Below, piece after piece: positions 1 to 8,683 of a stretch of 64,000 nucleotides of DNA. The notes below the pieces were generated by a model. That model had not been told where the DNA came from, made no database searches, and worked only from the letters and a program-made list of their open reading frames with translations. A program made the translations under genes and the position numbers. This DNA comes from Sphingomonas japonica (lineage in GTDB: Bacteria; Pseudomonadota; Alphaproteobacteria; Sphingomonadales; Sphingomonadaceae): positions 496,001 to 560,000 of the forward strand of contig NZ_VDYR01000001.1 in the NCBI RefSeq assembly GCF_006346325.1, written 5' to 3'. The first letter of the stretch is position 1, and each line of letters starts with the position of its first letter.

Positions 1-696
1 GGATGCGGGCGGCTCGACATCGCGCCAGCGGCCCTGGCGGTCACAGCGCAGTGCGAGATCGAACGGGCGGCCGTCGTCGCACACACCTTCGTACAGCACG
101 GCGACGTCGTTGCGCAGATGCGCGCGCGACCAGTGCCAGCTGCGAAACCCCGTCTCGAGCGGTTCGTCGCCGAAATTGGAATCGAGATAGGCGCTGCCGG
201 TCCACGCCACCCCGGGGCGGCCCATTTCGACTTCAATTCGGGCGCGCGGCGCGATCGGATGCCAGCGGTGCGTCGCCTGCGGGTCGAGCGCGAAGGCGGT
301 GGTGGCGAGCATGTCGGGGTAGAGCTTGACCCGGCCGCGCACCCGATAGGGGATCGGCGCGGAAATCTCGTCGATCTCGATCGTCAGGCAGTCGCCGTCC
401 CACGCCATCGAACTTGGCCCGACGCGGAAATGATCCGCGTCGCGGGTGACGTGCCTGCGTCCCCGCTCGGTCATCGCCCAGGCGCTGCTGCGCGGGCCGT
501 TGAGCGCGATGTTGATCGCGCAGTGATTGTCGGGACGCCTGCGACCGGACAGCTTGTAATAAGGGGAGAACACGCTGCCGACGAAGGCGATGAGGGTCAG
601 GCCGTGCTGGCCGTCCGCGCTGGTCGCGTCGATGTACCACCAGGCATAGCCATTCGCATCGACGCGGACGTCGAAGCGCGGTCCGCTTCCAGGCAA
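1..696 (-). CDS. crtC: Carotenoid 1,2-hydratase (hydroxyneurosporene synthase) CrtC, partial
   Basis: Adds water across the terminal double bond of neurosporene/lycopene-type carotenoids, the first step towards methoxylated carotenoids such as spirilloxanthin or spheroidene. The 232 visible codons contain the family signatures GYAWWYIDA, LTLIAFVGSVFSPYYK, DNHCAINIALNGP and later GRPGVAWTGSAYLDSNFGDEP. The frame runs off the left edge, so the C-terminus is missing. No ATG lies near the conserved N-terminus. I chose TTG at 696, which leaves 100 nt overlapping the end of crtD; an ATG at 822 in the same frame would give an implausibly long overlap. It follows crtD on the same strand and is probably translationally coupled to it. 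The family call is firm, the start is not. Confidence 0.9.
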   Translation of the reverse strand, partial: MPGSGPRFDVRVDANGYAWWYIDATSADGQHGLTLIAFVGSVFSPYYKLSGRRRPDNHCAINIALNGPRSSAWAMTERGRRHVTRDADHFRVGPSSMAWDGDCLTIEIDEISAPIPYRVRGRVKLYPDMLATTAFALDPQATHRWHPIAPRARIEVEMGRPGVAWTGSAYLDSNFGDEPLETGFRSWHWSRAHLRNDVAVLYEGVCDDGRPFDLALRCDRQGRWRDVEPPAS

Positions 697-2156
697 TCGA
701 CGGCAAGGCTGGCGGACAGTGCGGCCATCGGCAGGCCCGCGCCCGGATGGCAGCTCCCGCCCGCGCAGTAGAGCCCAGGGATCCGCGTCCGGCTGCCCTG
801 GCGCAGGAAGGACGCCGCCCATCCGTGCGAGGCCCGTCCATACAGGGCTCCACCCGTCGACGGACAAAGGCTCTCGAAATCGCTCGGCGTCAGCAGCCGG
901 GTTGCCGGCGGCGGCAAATCGAGCGAAAGCCCGGCCTGCGACAGCCGATTGCGCATCGCCTGGGTGCATGTCTCGATCTCCTGCTGGGAAAAGCCGCCGC
1001 GGTCGCCGCGCGGCGGGGCGTTGACGATGATCTGGAAGCGTTCTTCGCCACTGCGGGCGTCGGCGGCGGTGTCGTCGCGGTCCTGCGCGCAGACATAGAC
1101 GCTGGCGTCGGCGGCGAGGCGTCCGGCGGCGAGTGCGGCAAACTCGGCACGATAGTCCGGCGAGAAGAACACGTTATGGCGCAGCAGCGGGAAGCCGGCG
1201 GCGCGGCCGCGCGTAACCCACACCATCGCCGACAGCGAGCGGTTGCGGGGCCGGATGCGGCGCACGGCGCGCGCGGCGTCAGGGCCGAACCGGCCATCGC
1301 CGAGGGCAGCCGGATCGGCGTTGCAGACCACGGCATCGGCGGTTAGGTGCTCGCCCGACGCGAGCGTGACCCCGGCCGCGCGCCCACGCACGATGTCGAT
1401 CGTCGCCACCGGCGCGGCATAGCGGAACTGCGCCCCGTTCGCCTTTGCCAGCGCCTCCAGCGCCGCGGCGAGGCGGTGCACGCCGCCGTCGATCAGCCAC
1501 ACGCCGCGCGCCTCGACATGCGCGATCAGCATCAGCGTGGCGGGGCAGGCGAAGGGCGACGATCCGCAATAGGTGGCATAGCGGCCGAACAGCTGGCGCA
1601 GCCGCGGATCGGCGAAATGCCTGCCGAGCCCGCTCCACAGCGAGCGATAGGGATTGAGCCGGAACGCGCGCGCCGGCGCGGTGGCGAGGATGCGCGCGGT
1701 GAGGCCGAGCGGATTGGTCGCCTGCGCGCGCAGGAAGGTCGTATCGAGCGCGTCGAAGATGCCCTGTGCCTCCTCGCGAAAGGCACGATAGCCGGTGACG
1801 GCACCGGGGCCGGCGAACCGGCCGATGGCGTCTTCGCTGGCGGCAGGATCGGCGAACAGGTCGAGGCGGTCATCGCCCCACGCATGGCGGGCGAGCACTG
1901 CCGCAGGCCGTGCGCTGACGTGATCGGCGAGGCGCGCGCCGCAGCGCTCGAAAATCTCCTCGAACACATCGAGCATCGTGAACACGGTCGGACCCGCGTC
2001 GATCGCGGTGCCATCGACATCGAGCGCGCGCAGCTTGCCGCCGGGGCCGGACTGCGCTTCGACCACGGTCACCTCGTCCCCGCGCGCGGCAAGCAGCGCG
2101 GCCGTGACCAGCCCGCCCATGCCGCTGCCGAGGATCGTCACCCGTTGCCGGGGCAT
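597..2156 (-). CDS. crtD: Methoxyneurosporene/hydroxyneurosporene desaturase CrtD
   Basis: FAD-dependent 3,4-desaturase of hydroxylated or methoxylated carotenoids, related to phytoene desaturase CrtI. The N-terminal dinucleotide-binding fold is clear (VTILGSGMGGLVTAALLAARG at about residues 6-26, then VVEAQ), and the C-terminal flavin motif reads GLYCAGGSCHPGAGLPMAALS. At 519 aa it is near family size; the last 30 or so residues run over the crtC start and look unlike the family, so the overlap may reflect a lost earlier stop. ATG at 2156 follows a GGGG-rich stretch. The gene is divergent from crtF, with a PpsR palindrome between them. CrtI is the main alternative, but the crtC and crtF neighbours favour CrtD. 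Confidence 0.9.
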   Translation of the reverse strand: MPRQRVTILGSGMGGLVTAALLAARGDEVTVVEAQSGPGGKLRALDVDGTAIDAGPTVFTMLDVFEEIFERCGARLADHVSARPAAVLARHAWGDDRLDLFADPAASEDAIGRFAGPGAVTGYRAFREEAQGIFDALDTTFLRAQATNPLGLTARILATAPARAFRLNPYRSLWSGLGRHFADPRLRQLFGRYATYCGSSPFACPATLMLIAHVEARGVWLIDGGVHRLAAALEALAKANGAQFRYAAPVATIDIVRGRAAGVTLASGEHLTADAVVCNADPAALGDGRFGPDAARAVRRIRPRNRSLSAMVWVTRGRAAGFPLLRHNVFFSPDYRAEFAALAAGRLAADASVYVCAQDRDDTAADARSGEERFQIIVNAPPRGDRGGFSQQEIETCTQAMRNRLSQAGLSLDLPPPATRLLTPSDFESLCPSTGGALYGRASHGWAASFLRQGSRTRIPGLYCAGGSCHPGAGLPMAALSASLAVDCLEADRASTSASMRMAMPGGTSTRPARTASTA

Positions 2157-2199
2157 CGCTTACCCCTTTCAGGATCGCCGTTGACGCGATCGTAGCAGC

Positions 2200-2217
2200 T
2201 GTCCAAACCCTTGGACA
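2200..2217. promoter_or_regulatory. PpsR/CrtJ operator between crtD and crtF
   Basis: TGTCCAAACCCTTGGACA is an exact, fully palindromic TGT-N12-ACA, the operator of the redox repressor PpsR/CrtJ. It lies in the 76-nt gap between divergent crtD and crtF and could silence both. A weaker TGT-N12-ACG match starts 7 bp further on (2225-2242) and overlaps the crtF start codon. I could not fix convincing -35/-10 elements for either direction. Confidence 0.75.
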
Positions 2218-2232
2218 TATGGATTGTCAATC

Positions 2233-3333
2233 ATGAGCGACGGATGGCGCAGGGCGCTGGTGCAACGGCGCAATCGACTGCTGGCCGATCCCCGGTTCCA
2301 GCGCTTCGCCGCGCGCTTTGCGCCGACACGACCGGTGGCACGCAGCGAGGCCCGGGCGCTGTTCGACCTGGTGGCGGGATTCACCTATTCGCAGACGCTG
2401 GCGGCATTCGTCGAGAGCGGAATGCTGGCGGCGCTCGAACCCGGTGCGATGGACGCGTCGGTGCTCGCCGAGGCGACGCAGTTGCCGGTGGAGGCAAGCG
2501 AACGGCTGGCGCGCGCCGCCGCGGCGCTGCGGCTGGCGGAGCGTGTCGGGACGCACTGGATGCTGGGCAGTGCGGGCGCGGCGTTGCTCGGCAATCGCGG
2601 CATCCTCGAGATGATCGCGCACCATCGCCTGCTCTACGCCGACCTCGCCGATCCGCTGGCGGCGCTGCGTTCACGCGGGGGCGGCGCGCTGGCGCGATAC
2701 TGGCACTACGCGCAGGACAGCGGGCAGGGGAGCGCTGACGAGGTGGCGGGCTATTCGGCGCTGATGGCGGCGTCGCAGCCGCTGGTCGCCGACCAGGTGA
2801 TCGACGCCTATCGCTTTGGCGCACATCGCCGCGTGCTCGACATCGGCGGCGGCGAAGGGGCGTTCGTCGAACGGCTGCAGGAGCGGCACCCGGCGATTCG
2901 CGCGACGGTGTTCGACCTGCCCGAAGTGGCCGAGCGCGCGCGGGCGCGATTCGCGGCGAAGGGGCTTGGCGGGCTCGACGCGGTCGGGGGGGATTTCCTG
3001 GCAGGGGAGCTGCCGCGAGAGCAGGAGTGCGTCACGCTGGTGCGCATCCTGCACGACCATGATGCCGACCCGGCAGCGCGATTGCTGCGCAACATTCGCG
3101 CAGCATTGCGCCCCGGCGGGCAGCTGGTGATCGCCGAGCCGATGGCGGGGACGCCGGGTGCCGTGGCATCGGGCGACGCGTATTTCGGCTGGTATCTGTG
3201 GGCGATGGGTTCGGGGCGGCCGCGAAGCCCGAGGGAGATCGGGACAATGCTTGCCGACGCCGGGTTTGCGAGGTCGCGGCTGTTGCGGACGCAATTGCCG
3301 ATCACGGCAAGGGTGGTTGTCGCCACCGCCTGA
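2233..3333 (+). CDS. crtF: Hydroxyneurosporene O-methyltransferase CrtF
   Basis: S-adenosylmethionine-dependent methylation of the 1-hydroxyl placed by CrtC, giving the 1-methoxy end group. The protein has an N-terminal dimerisation region of the plant-type O-methyltransferase class (about residues 35-110). The SAM-binding core contains VLDIGGGEGAFVERL (about residues 203-217) and the downstream motifs VTLVRILHDHD and LRPGGQLVIAEPM. A TTG nine nucleotides upstream is also in frame, but ATG at 2233 fits better. At 366 aa it is family-sized. It diverges from crtD and is followed 104 nt later by bchC behind a separate regulated promoter. Confidence 0.9.
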   Translation: MSDGWRRALVQRRNRLLADPRFQRFAARFAPTRPVARSEARALFDLVAGFTYSQTLAAFVESGMLAALEPGAMDASVLAEATQLPVEASERLARAAAALRLAERVGTHWMLGSAGAALLGNRGILEMIAHHRLLYADLADPLAALRSRGGGALARYWHYAQDSGQGSADEVAGYSALMAASQPLVADQVIDAYRFGAHRRVLDIGGGEGAFVERLQERHPAIRATVFDLPEVAERARARFAAKGLGGLDAVGGDFLAGELPREQECVTLVRILHDHDADPAARLLRNIRAALRPGGQLVIAEPMAGTPGAVASGDAYFGWYLWAMGSGRPRSPREIGTMLADAGFARSRLLRTQLPITARVVVATA

Positions 3334-3343
3334 CGATGACCAT

Positions 3344-3361
3344 CGTCAATCAACATTGACA
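3344..3361. promoter_or_regulatory. PpsR operator 1 of bchC
   Basis: CGTCAATCAACATTGACA matches TGT-N12-ACA with one mismatch at the first base and contains the perfect inverted repeat GTCAAT-N4-ATTGAC. Its right arm is the -35 element of the bchC promoter. Exactly 8 bp separate it from operator 2, the spacing known for co-operative CrtJ/PpsR binding at the Rhodobacter bchC promoter. Confidence 0.75.
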
Positions 3362-3383
3362 ACATCAACTGTCCAGTTAGGAT
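3356..3383 (+). promoter_or_regulatory. Sigma-70 type promoter of the bchC operon
   Basis: TTGACA (3356-3361), 16-bp spacer, TAGGAT (3378-3383). The -35 lies in PpsR operator 1 and the -10 in operator 2, so a bound repressor would cover both. It is the only strong promoter-like sequence seen ahead of bchCXYZ-pufBALMC. A transcription start about 50 nt before bchC is inferred. Confidence 0.65.
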
Positions 3384-3387
3384 GACA
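3370..3387. promoter_or_regulatory. PpsR operator 2 of bchC
   Basis: TGTCCAGTTAGGATGACA is an exact TGT-N12-ACA. It overlaps the -10 hexamer of the bchC promoter and lies 8 bp downstream of operator 1. Confidence 0.75.
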
Positions 3388-3437
3388 GGTGCGGAAGAGG
3401 TCCGGCCTGGACCCTTCGCCAATCAGGGGAGCGCGCA

Positions 3438-4367
3438 ATGCAGGCGCTGGCGATCATATTGGAGGCTCCCGAGCGCCTCTCGCTGCGTCCGCTGACCCTG
3501 CAGCCGATGGGCAGTAGCGACCTTTTGATCGAAATCGCCTGGAGCGGCGTCAGCACCGGGACCGAGAAACTGCTGTGGAGTGGCAGGATGCCGCCCTTTC
3601 CGGGGCTCGGCTATCCGCTGGTGCCCGGATATGAGTCGGTCGGGCGCGTGGTCGACGCCGGCGCCGAAGTCCGCGGACGGATCGGCGAATGGGTCTTCGT
3701 TCCCGGTGCGAACTGTTATGTCGATGCCCGCGGCCTGTTCGGGGGCAGCGCGCGCCGGGTCATCCTTCCCTCGGCGCGCGCATTGCCGGTCAGCGAGCGG
3801 CTCGGCGCCCGCGGCACGCTGCTGGCGCTGGCCGCAACCGCCTTCCATGCGGTCGATGCCGCGGCTCCGCCCGAGCTGATCGTCGGGCACGGTATCCTGG
3901 GCAGGTTGATCGCACGGATCGTCATCGCGATGGGCAAACCTGCGCCGATGGTGTGGGAGATCCGGTTCGACCGGCGCGACGGCGGCGGAGCGTACCGGGT
4001 GATCGACCCGATCCGCGACGAGCGCCGCGACTATCGCGCGATCTGCGACGCGAGCGGCGCGGGCGAGATCCTCGATACGCTGGTGATGCGGCTGGCCAAG
4101 GGCGGCGAGATCACGCTGGCGGGATTCTACGACAGCCTGACCTTTGCATTTCCGCCCGCGTTCATGCGCGAGGCGCGGCTGCGGATCGCCGCCGAGTTCA
4201 CCCCTGCCGACGTCGCCGCGGTCACCGCGCTGATCGATGCCGGCAGCCTCTCGCTCGACGGGCTCATCAGCCATGTCCGACCCGCCGCCGACGCGGCCGA
4301 TGCCTATCCGTCCGCCTTTACCGACCCCGAGTGCCGCAAGATGGTGCTCGACTGGAGTGCGCTATGA
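3438..4367 (+). CDS. bchC: 3-hydroxyethyl bacteriochlorophyllide a dehydrogenase BchC
   Basis: Oxidises the C3 hydroxyethyl group to acetyl, after BchF hydration of the vinyl group. It is a zinc-free member of the alcohol dehydrogenase/MDR superfamily: GVSTGTEKLLWSG near the N-terminus, GYPLVPGYESVGRVVDAG (about residues 56-73), and a nucleotide-binding half starting at LIVGHGILGRLIARI. Length is 309 aa, normal for BchC. It is the first gene of bchCXYZ-puf, and its stop overlaps the bchX start (ATGA). The two PpsR operators upstream imply repression under oxygen and/or light. Confidence 0.95.
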   Translation: MQALAIILEAPERLSLRPLTLQPMGSSDLLIEIAWSGVSTGTEKLLWSGRMPPFPGLGYPLVPGYESVGRVVDAGAEVRGRIGEWVFVPGANCYVDARGLFGGSARRVILPSARALPVSERLGARGTLLALAATAFHAVDAAAPPELIVGHGILGRLIARIVIAMGKPAPMVWEIRFDRRDGGGAYRVIDPIRDERRDYRAICDASGAGEILDTLVMRLAKGGEITLAGFYDSLTFAFPPAFMREARLRIAAEFTPADVAAVTALIDAGSLSLDGLISHVRPAADAADAYPSAFTDPECRKMVLDWSAL

Positions 4368-5347
4368 CCATGCTCGACATCGGCGCGCTGCGCGAAGAGG
4401 CGAGCCATGAGCCCGATCCGGTACCGAGCGGCCCGGTCACGAAGGAAACGCAGATCATCGCGATCTATGGCAAGGGCGGCAGCGGCAAGTCGTTCGCGCT
4501 CGCCAATCTGAGCTACATGATGGCGCAGCAGGGCAAGCGGGTGCTGCTGATCGGTTGCGATCCCAAGAGCGATACCACCAGCCTGTTGTTCGGCGGCAAG
4601 GCGACGCCGACGATCATCGAGACCTCGTCTGCCAAGAAGCTGGCGGGCGAGGAGATCGGCATCGAGGACGTGTGCTTCCAGCGCGACGGGGTGTTCGCGA
4701 TGGAACTGGGCGGGCCGGAAGTCGGCCGCGGCTGCGGCGGGCGCGGGATCATCCACGGGTTTGAGACGCTCGAGAAGCTGGGCTTTCACGAATGGGGCTT
4801 CGACTACGTCCTGCTCGATTTCCTGGGCGACGTGGTGTGCGGCGGCTTCGGCCTGCCGATCGCGCGCGACATGTGCCAGAAGGTGATCGTCGTCGCGTCG
4901 AACGACCTGCAATCGCTCTACGTCGCCAACAATGTCTGCAAGGCGGTCGAGTATTTCCGCAAGATGGGCGGCAATGTCGGCGTGGCGGGCATCCTGATCA
5001 ACAAGGACGACGGGTCGGGCGAGGCGCAGGCATTTGCCGATGCGGTCGGCATCCCGACGCTGATCTCGATTCCCGCGCACGAGGATATCCGCAAGAAATC
5101 GGCGAACTACCAGATCATCGGCACGTCGGACAGCCAATGGGGTCCGCTGTTCGCCGAGCTTGCCGACAATGTCGCGACCGCTCCGCCGGTACGCCCGACC
5201 CCGCTCGACCAGGACGGGCTGCTGGGGCTGTTCAAGCCCGAGGATACCGGCGGCAACGTCACGCTTAAGCCCGCGACGCAGGCGGACATGCGGGGCAAGC
5301 CGTTTGTCACCAAGCCGAGCCTCGAAGTCGTCTATGACGCAGTCTGA
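4364..5347 (+). CDS. bchX: Chlorophyllide a reductase iron protein BchX
   Basis: NifH-like ATPase of chlorophyllide oxidoreductase (COR), which passes electrons to BchYZ for reduction of ring B. The P-loop is YGKGGSGKS (residues 35-43). The two [4Fe-4S] cysteine contexts characteristic of the family are present (GRGCGGRG and DVVCGGFG). At 327 aa it is typical and carries the usual N-terminal extension compared with BchL. ATG overlaps the bchC stop. Its 3' end overlaps bchY by 14 nt, consistent with translational coupling of the three COR subunits. Confidence 0.97.
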   Translation: MTMLDIGALREEASHEPDPVPSGPVTKETQIIAIYGKGGSGKSFALANLSYMMAQQGKRVLLIGCDPKSDTTSLLFGGKATPTIIETSSAKKLAGEEIGIEDVCFQRDGVFAMELGGPEVGRGCGGRGIIHGFETLEKLGFHEWGFDYVLLDFLGDVVCGGFGLPIARDMCQKVIVVASNDLQSLYVANNVCKAVEYFRKMGGNVGVAGILINKDDGSGEAQAFADAVGIPTLISIPAHEDIRKKSANYQIIGTSDSQWGPLFAELADNVATAPPVRPTPLDQDGLLGLFKPEDTGGNVTLKPATQADMRGKPFVTKPSLEVVYDAV

Positions 5348-6857
5348 CGCCTTTGCCACGCCACCGCGCGAGCGCGATCGGATCGCGCCTGCCGAGGGAG
5401 GCTGCGCCAGCGGCGAGACATTGCGCGCGGCGGCGGTCGAGGCCGGGAAATCGGATGTCCTCGACCGGTACGCCGCGGATTACCCCAAAGGCCCGCACGA
5501 CCAGCCACAGTCGATGTGCCCCGCCTTCGGATCGCTGCGCGTGGGACTGCGCATGCGGCGTACCGCGACGGTGCTGTCGGGGTCGGCGTGCTGCGTCTAT
5601 GGCCTGACCTTCACCAGCCATTTCTACGGCGCGCGGCGCAGCGTCGGCTATGTGCCGTTCAGTTCGGAGACTTTGGTCACCGGCAAGCTGTTCGAGGACA
5701 TTCGCGACGCGGTGCACCAGCTCGCCGATCCGGCGCTGTACGACACGATCGTCGTGACCAATCTGTGCGTGCCGACCGCGAGCGGCGTGCCGCTGCAATT
5801 GCTGCCCGACAGCATCAACGGCGTGCGGGTGATCGGCATCGACGTTCCCGGATTCGGCGTGCCGACGCATGCCGAGGCAAAGGACGTGTTGGCCGGCGCG
5901 ATGCTGGCCTATGCCCGCAAGGAAGCCGAGATCGGCCCGGTCGCCGCGCCGCGCGAGCGGTCCGATCGCCCGACGGTGACGCTCCTGGGCGAAATGTTTC
6001 CTGCAGACCCCCCGGGTATCGGGCAGATGCTCGAGCCGCTGGGCCTCGCCGCAGGGCCGGTCGTGCCGACGCGCGAATGGCGCGAGCTGTACGCTGCGCT
6101 CGACTGCGCCGTCGTCGCGGCGATCCATCCCTTCTACACCGCCAGCGTCCGCGAGTTCGAAGCGGCCGGGCGCAGCGTCGTCGGGTCCGCGCCGGTCGGC
6201 GTCGACGGCACCGCGGCATGGCTCGACGCGATCGGCTCCGCCTGCGGGATCGCCCGGGACAAGGTGGATGCGGCGAAGGATCGCTTCCTTCCGGCCATCG
6301 CCGCGGCACTGGCGGCCAAGCCGATTGCGGGGCGGATCACCGTGTCGGGCTATGAAGGATCCGAGCTGCTCGTCGCGCGGCTGCTGATCGAGAGCGGGGC
6401 GGACGTGCCCTATGTCGGCACCGCCTGCCCCCGAACGCGCTGGTCCGATCCCGACCGCGAATGGCTGGAGGCGAAGGGCGTTCGCGTCCAGTTCCGCGCC
6501 AGCCTCGAACGGGACATCGCCGCGCTCCATGAATTCGGCCCCGACCTTGCGATCGGCACGACGCCGGTGGTGCAGCATGCCAAGGCGCGCTCGATCCCGG
6601 CGCTGTATTTCACCAACCTGATCTCGGCGCGGCCGTTGATGGGGCCGGCGGGGGCGGGCAGCCTGGCGATGGTGGTCAATGCCGCGATGGCCAATCGCGA
6701 CCGCTTTGCGAGGATGACCGAGTTCTTCGAAGGCGTCGGGGCGGGGCCGAGCGCCGGGCTATGGACGGAGACGCCGGTCGAGCGGCCGGACTTCAAGGCG
6801 AAATATGCGGCGCGGCGGATCGCGGCGGCGAAGGCCGTCGAAGCGGTGGGATCGTGA
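5334..6857 (+). CDS. bchY: Chlorophyllide a reductase subunit BchY
   Basis: NifD/NifK-like catalytic subunit of COR, working with BchZ and BchX to turn chlorophyllide (or 8-vinyl chlorophyllide) into the bacteriochlorin. Likely cluster-binding cysteines are in [21 protein letters not shown] and NLCVPTASG. Length is 507 aa. ATG at 5334 lies inside bchX in another frame. The gene ends in a GTGA overlap with bchZ, so X-Y-Z form one tightly coupled unit. Confidence 0.95.
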   Translation: MTQSDAFATPPRERDRIAPAEGGCASGETLRAAAVEAGKSDVLDRYAADYPKGPHDQPQSMCPAFGSLRVGLRMRRTATVLSGSACCVYGLTFTSHFYGARRSVGYVPFSSETLVTGKLFEDIRDAVHQLADPALYDTIVVTNLCVPTASGVPLQLLPDSINGVRVIGIDVPGFGVPTHAEAKDVLAGAMLAYARKEAEIGPVAAPRERSDRPTVTLLGEMFPADPPGIGQMLEPLGLAAGPVVPTREWRELYAALDCAVVAAIHPFYTASVREFEAAGRSVVGSAPVGVDGTAAWLDAIGSACGIARDKVDAAKDRFLPAIAAALAAKPIAGRITVSGYEGSELLVARLLIESGADVPYVGTACPRTRWSDPDREWLEAKGVRVQFRASLERDIAALHEFGPDLAIGTTPVVQHAKARSIPALYFTNLISARPLMGPAGAGSLAMVVNAAMANRDRFARMTEFFEGVGAGPSAGLWTETPVERPDFKAKYAARRIAAAKAVEAVGS

Positions 6858-8296
6858 CCCTCATCCTCGATCACGACCGTGCGGGTGGCTATTGGGGGGC
6901 GGTGTACGCGTTCACTGCGATCAAGGGGTTGCAGGTCATCATCGACGGACCGGTCGGGTGCGAGAACCTGCCGGTGACGTCGGTTCTTCACTACACCGAC
7001 GCACTGCCGCCGCACGAACTGCCGATCACCGTCACCGGGCTGTCCGAACAGGAACTGGGCCGCGACGGCACCGAAGGCGCGATGCGGCGGGCGTGGCAGA
7101 CGCTCGACCCCGACCTGCCTGCGGTGGTCGTCACCGGATCGATCGCCGAGATGATCGGCGGCGGGGTGACGCCGGAAGGGACCAACATCGCCCGCTTCCT
7201 GCCGCGCACCATCGACGAGGACCAGTGGCAGTCGGCGGATCGCGCGCTCACCTGGCTGTGGACGCAGTTCGGGCCCAAGAAAGTGCCGCCGTTCCGCCGC
7301 AAGGAAGGGGCAAGGCCCAAGGTCAACATCATCGGCCCGATGTACGGCACCTTCAACATGCCGAGCGATCTCGCCGAAATCCGGCGACTGATCGAGGGGA
7401 TCGGCGCCGAGGTCGCGATGGCGTTCCCGCTCGGCAGCCACCTCGCCGACGTGCGGCGGCTGGCCGAGGCCGAAGTCAATATCTGTATGTACCGCGAGTT
7501 CGGACGCGGGCTGTGCGAGACGCTCGAGCGCCCGTACCTGCAGGCACCGATCGGGCTGGAGAGCACGACGCGGTTCCTGCGCAAGCTCGGCGAACTGCTC
7601 GGGCTTGATCCCGAACCGTTCATCGAGCGCGAGAAGCACACCACGATCAAGCCGCTGTGGGACCTGTGGCGGTCGGTGACGCAGGACTTTTTCGGCACGG
7701 CGAGCTTCGGCATCGTCGCCACCGATACCTATGCGCGCGGCATCCGCAATTTCCTCGAAGGCGACATGGGACTGCCCTGCACCTTCGCCTTTTCGCGCAG
7801 CGCCGGGATCAAGCCCGACAATCACGCGGTGCGCGACGCGATCCGCGACACGCCGCCGCTGGTGCTGTTCGGCAGCTTCAACGAGCGCATGTACATGGCC
7901 GAGGCGGGCGGGCGCGGAATGTATATTCCCGCGAGCTTCCCCGGCGCGGTGATCCGCCGCCATACCGGCACGCCGTTCATGGGCTATGCCGGCGCGACCT
8001 ATCTGGTCCAGGAAGTGTGCAATGCGCTGTTCGATGCGCTGTTCCACATCCTCCCGCTGGCCAGCCAGCTCGACGCCGTCGATCCGACACCGGCGCGCGA
8101 TCAGGCGGAGATCGGCTGGGACGACGCCGCCAAGGCCGGGCTCGATGCCGCGGTCGAGCGCGAGCCGGTACTCGTGCGCATCTCCGCCGCCAAGCGCATC
8201 CGCGATGCCGCCGAACGCGCCGCGCGGCGCGCGGGCGAAACCCGTGTCAGCGAACGCCGCCTGGCCGACGCGCTTACCGAAAGCCGCGGACGATGA
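6854..8296 (+). CDS. bchZ: Chlorophyllide a reductase subunit BchZ
   Basis: Second catalytic subunit of COR. The N-terminus has the nitrogenase-like [16 protein letters not shown] motif, followed by [12 protein letters not shown] and a conserved core ([17 protein letters not shown]). The C-terminus carries the helical tail shared with BchB ([20 protein letters not shown]). I chose GTG at 6854, which overlaps the bchY stop; 480 aa is normal. The stop overlaps an ATG that opens a 48-codon frame leading exactly to pufB. Confidence 0.95.
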   Translation: MTLILDHDRAGGYWGAVYAFTAIKGLQVIIDGPVGCENLPVTSVLHYTDALPPHELPITVTGLSEQELGRDGTEGAMRRAWQTLDPDLPAVVVTGSIAEMIGGGVTPEGTNIARFLPRTIDEDQWQSADRALTWLWTQFGPKKVPPFRRKEGARPKVNIIGPMYGTFNMPSDLAEIRRLIEGIGAEVAMAFPLGSHLADVRRLAEAEVNICMYREFGRGLCETLERPYLQAPIGLESTTRFLRKLGELLGLDPEPFIEREKHTTIKPLWDLWRSVTQDFFGTASFGIVATDTYARGIRNFLEGDMGLPCTFAFSRSAGIKPDNHAVRDAIRDTPPLVLFGSFNERMYMAEAGGRGMYIPASFPGAVIRRHTGTPFMGYAGATYLVQEVCNALFDALFHILPLASQLDAVDPTPARDQAEIGWDDAAKAGLDAAVEREPVLVRISAAKRIRDAAERAARRAGETRVSERRLADALTESRGR

Positions 8297-8355
8297 CCGC
8301 GACAATGCCATTCCCGCCTGACCCCGCACGGGGACCAAGCGGTGCCAAGATCGCT

Positions 8356-8371
8356 GCCGGGCTTTCCCGGC
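8356..8371 (+). other. RNA hairpin in the bchZ-pufB gap
   Basis: GCCGGG-CTTT-CCCGGC forms a perfect six-pair GC stem. With the next stem it could block 3'-5' decay or punctuate the bchZ/puf transcript; puf messages in purple bacteria are known to be shaped by such stems. There is no U-tract, so full termination is unlikely. Confidence 0.5.
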
Positions 8372-8391
8372 CGCGATACCGCCTGGGAGCA

Positions 8392-8421
8392 TGTTCCGGG
8401 CTCCCGTCCTCGTCGGGAACA
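8392..8421 (+). other. RNA hairpin just upstream of the pufB ribosome-binding site
   Basis: TGTTCC (8392-8397) can pair with GGAACA (8416-8421), or CCCG (8403-8406) with CGGG (8414-8417), giving two alternative stems. The structure ends a few bases before the GGAG Shine-Dalgarno of pufB, so it could tune pufB initiation or protect the 5' end of a processed pufBA message. Confidence 0.4.
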
Positions 8422-8435
8422 ATGGAGACGAAGAT

Positions 8436-8669
8436 ATGAGTGACATCAGAGACGAAAGGATGGGGCCAGGAACCTACCTGACCCCGGAAGAAGCGAAGGA
8501 GTTCCACAAGCTCTTCATGGCGAGCTTTCTGGGCTTCACGATCGTCGCGATCATCGCGCATTTCCTGGTATGGTCGTGGCGGCCGTGGCTGCCCGGTCCC
8601 AACGGCTATGCGTCGATCAATGACGGGGTGCAGGTGGCGCAGGCCGTCCTCACCTCGTTCCTGGCATAA
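8436..8669 (+). CDS. pufB: Light-harvesting 1 beta subunit PufB
   Basis: Small single-span antenna polypeptide of the LH1 ring. An acidic N-terminus with [14 protein letters not shown] precedes one transmembrane helix (about residues 29-48) containing His42, the expected bacteriochlorophyll ligand. WRPWLP follows the helix and is diagnostic of beta subunits; His24 is also conserved. At 77 aa it has a slightly longer tail than many homologues. ATG at 8436 is preceded by GGAGACGAAGAT. It heads pufBALMC and lies 14 nt before pufA. Confidence 0.95.
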   Translation: MSDIRDERMGPGTYLTPEEAKEFHKLFMASFLGFTIVAIIAHFLVWSWRPWLPGPNGYASINDGVQVAQAVLTSFLA

Positions 8670-8683
8670 GGGAGGAAGCGGTC

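Larger units (their letters stand above)
8293..8439 (+). other. Possible 48-codon leader frame between bchZ and pufB
   Basis: An open frame starts with an ATG overlapping the bchZ stop (ATGA) and ends in a TGA overlapping the pufB ATG (ATGA again), filling the whole gap. The predicted peptide ([17 protein letters not shown]...) has no membrane span and no resemblance to PufQ. It may be a translational coupling device or a coincidence of a GC-rich spacer. No clear Shine-Dalgarno precedes it beyond bchZ coding sequence. Confidence 0.3.

Noticed and set aside
2225..2242. Second exact PpsR operator upstream of crtF
   Set aside because: It matches TGT-N12-ACG, but the right arm is not complementary to the left, and it runs into the crtF coding sequence. 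Mentioned only as a weak possibility.
8293..8439. pufQ
   Set aside because: The frame before pufB has no transmembrane helix and no PufQ resemblance, so it is reported only as a possible leader.
6410..8446. Long minus-strand open frame of 678 codons
   Set aside because: It mirrors bchY and bchZ, which have clear family motifs; the product is Arg/Gly-rich with no domain. High GC makes antisense frames long.
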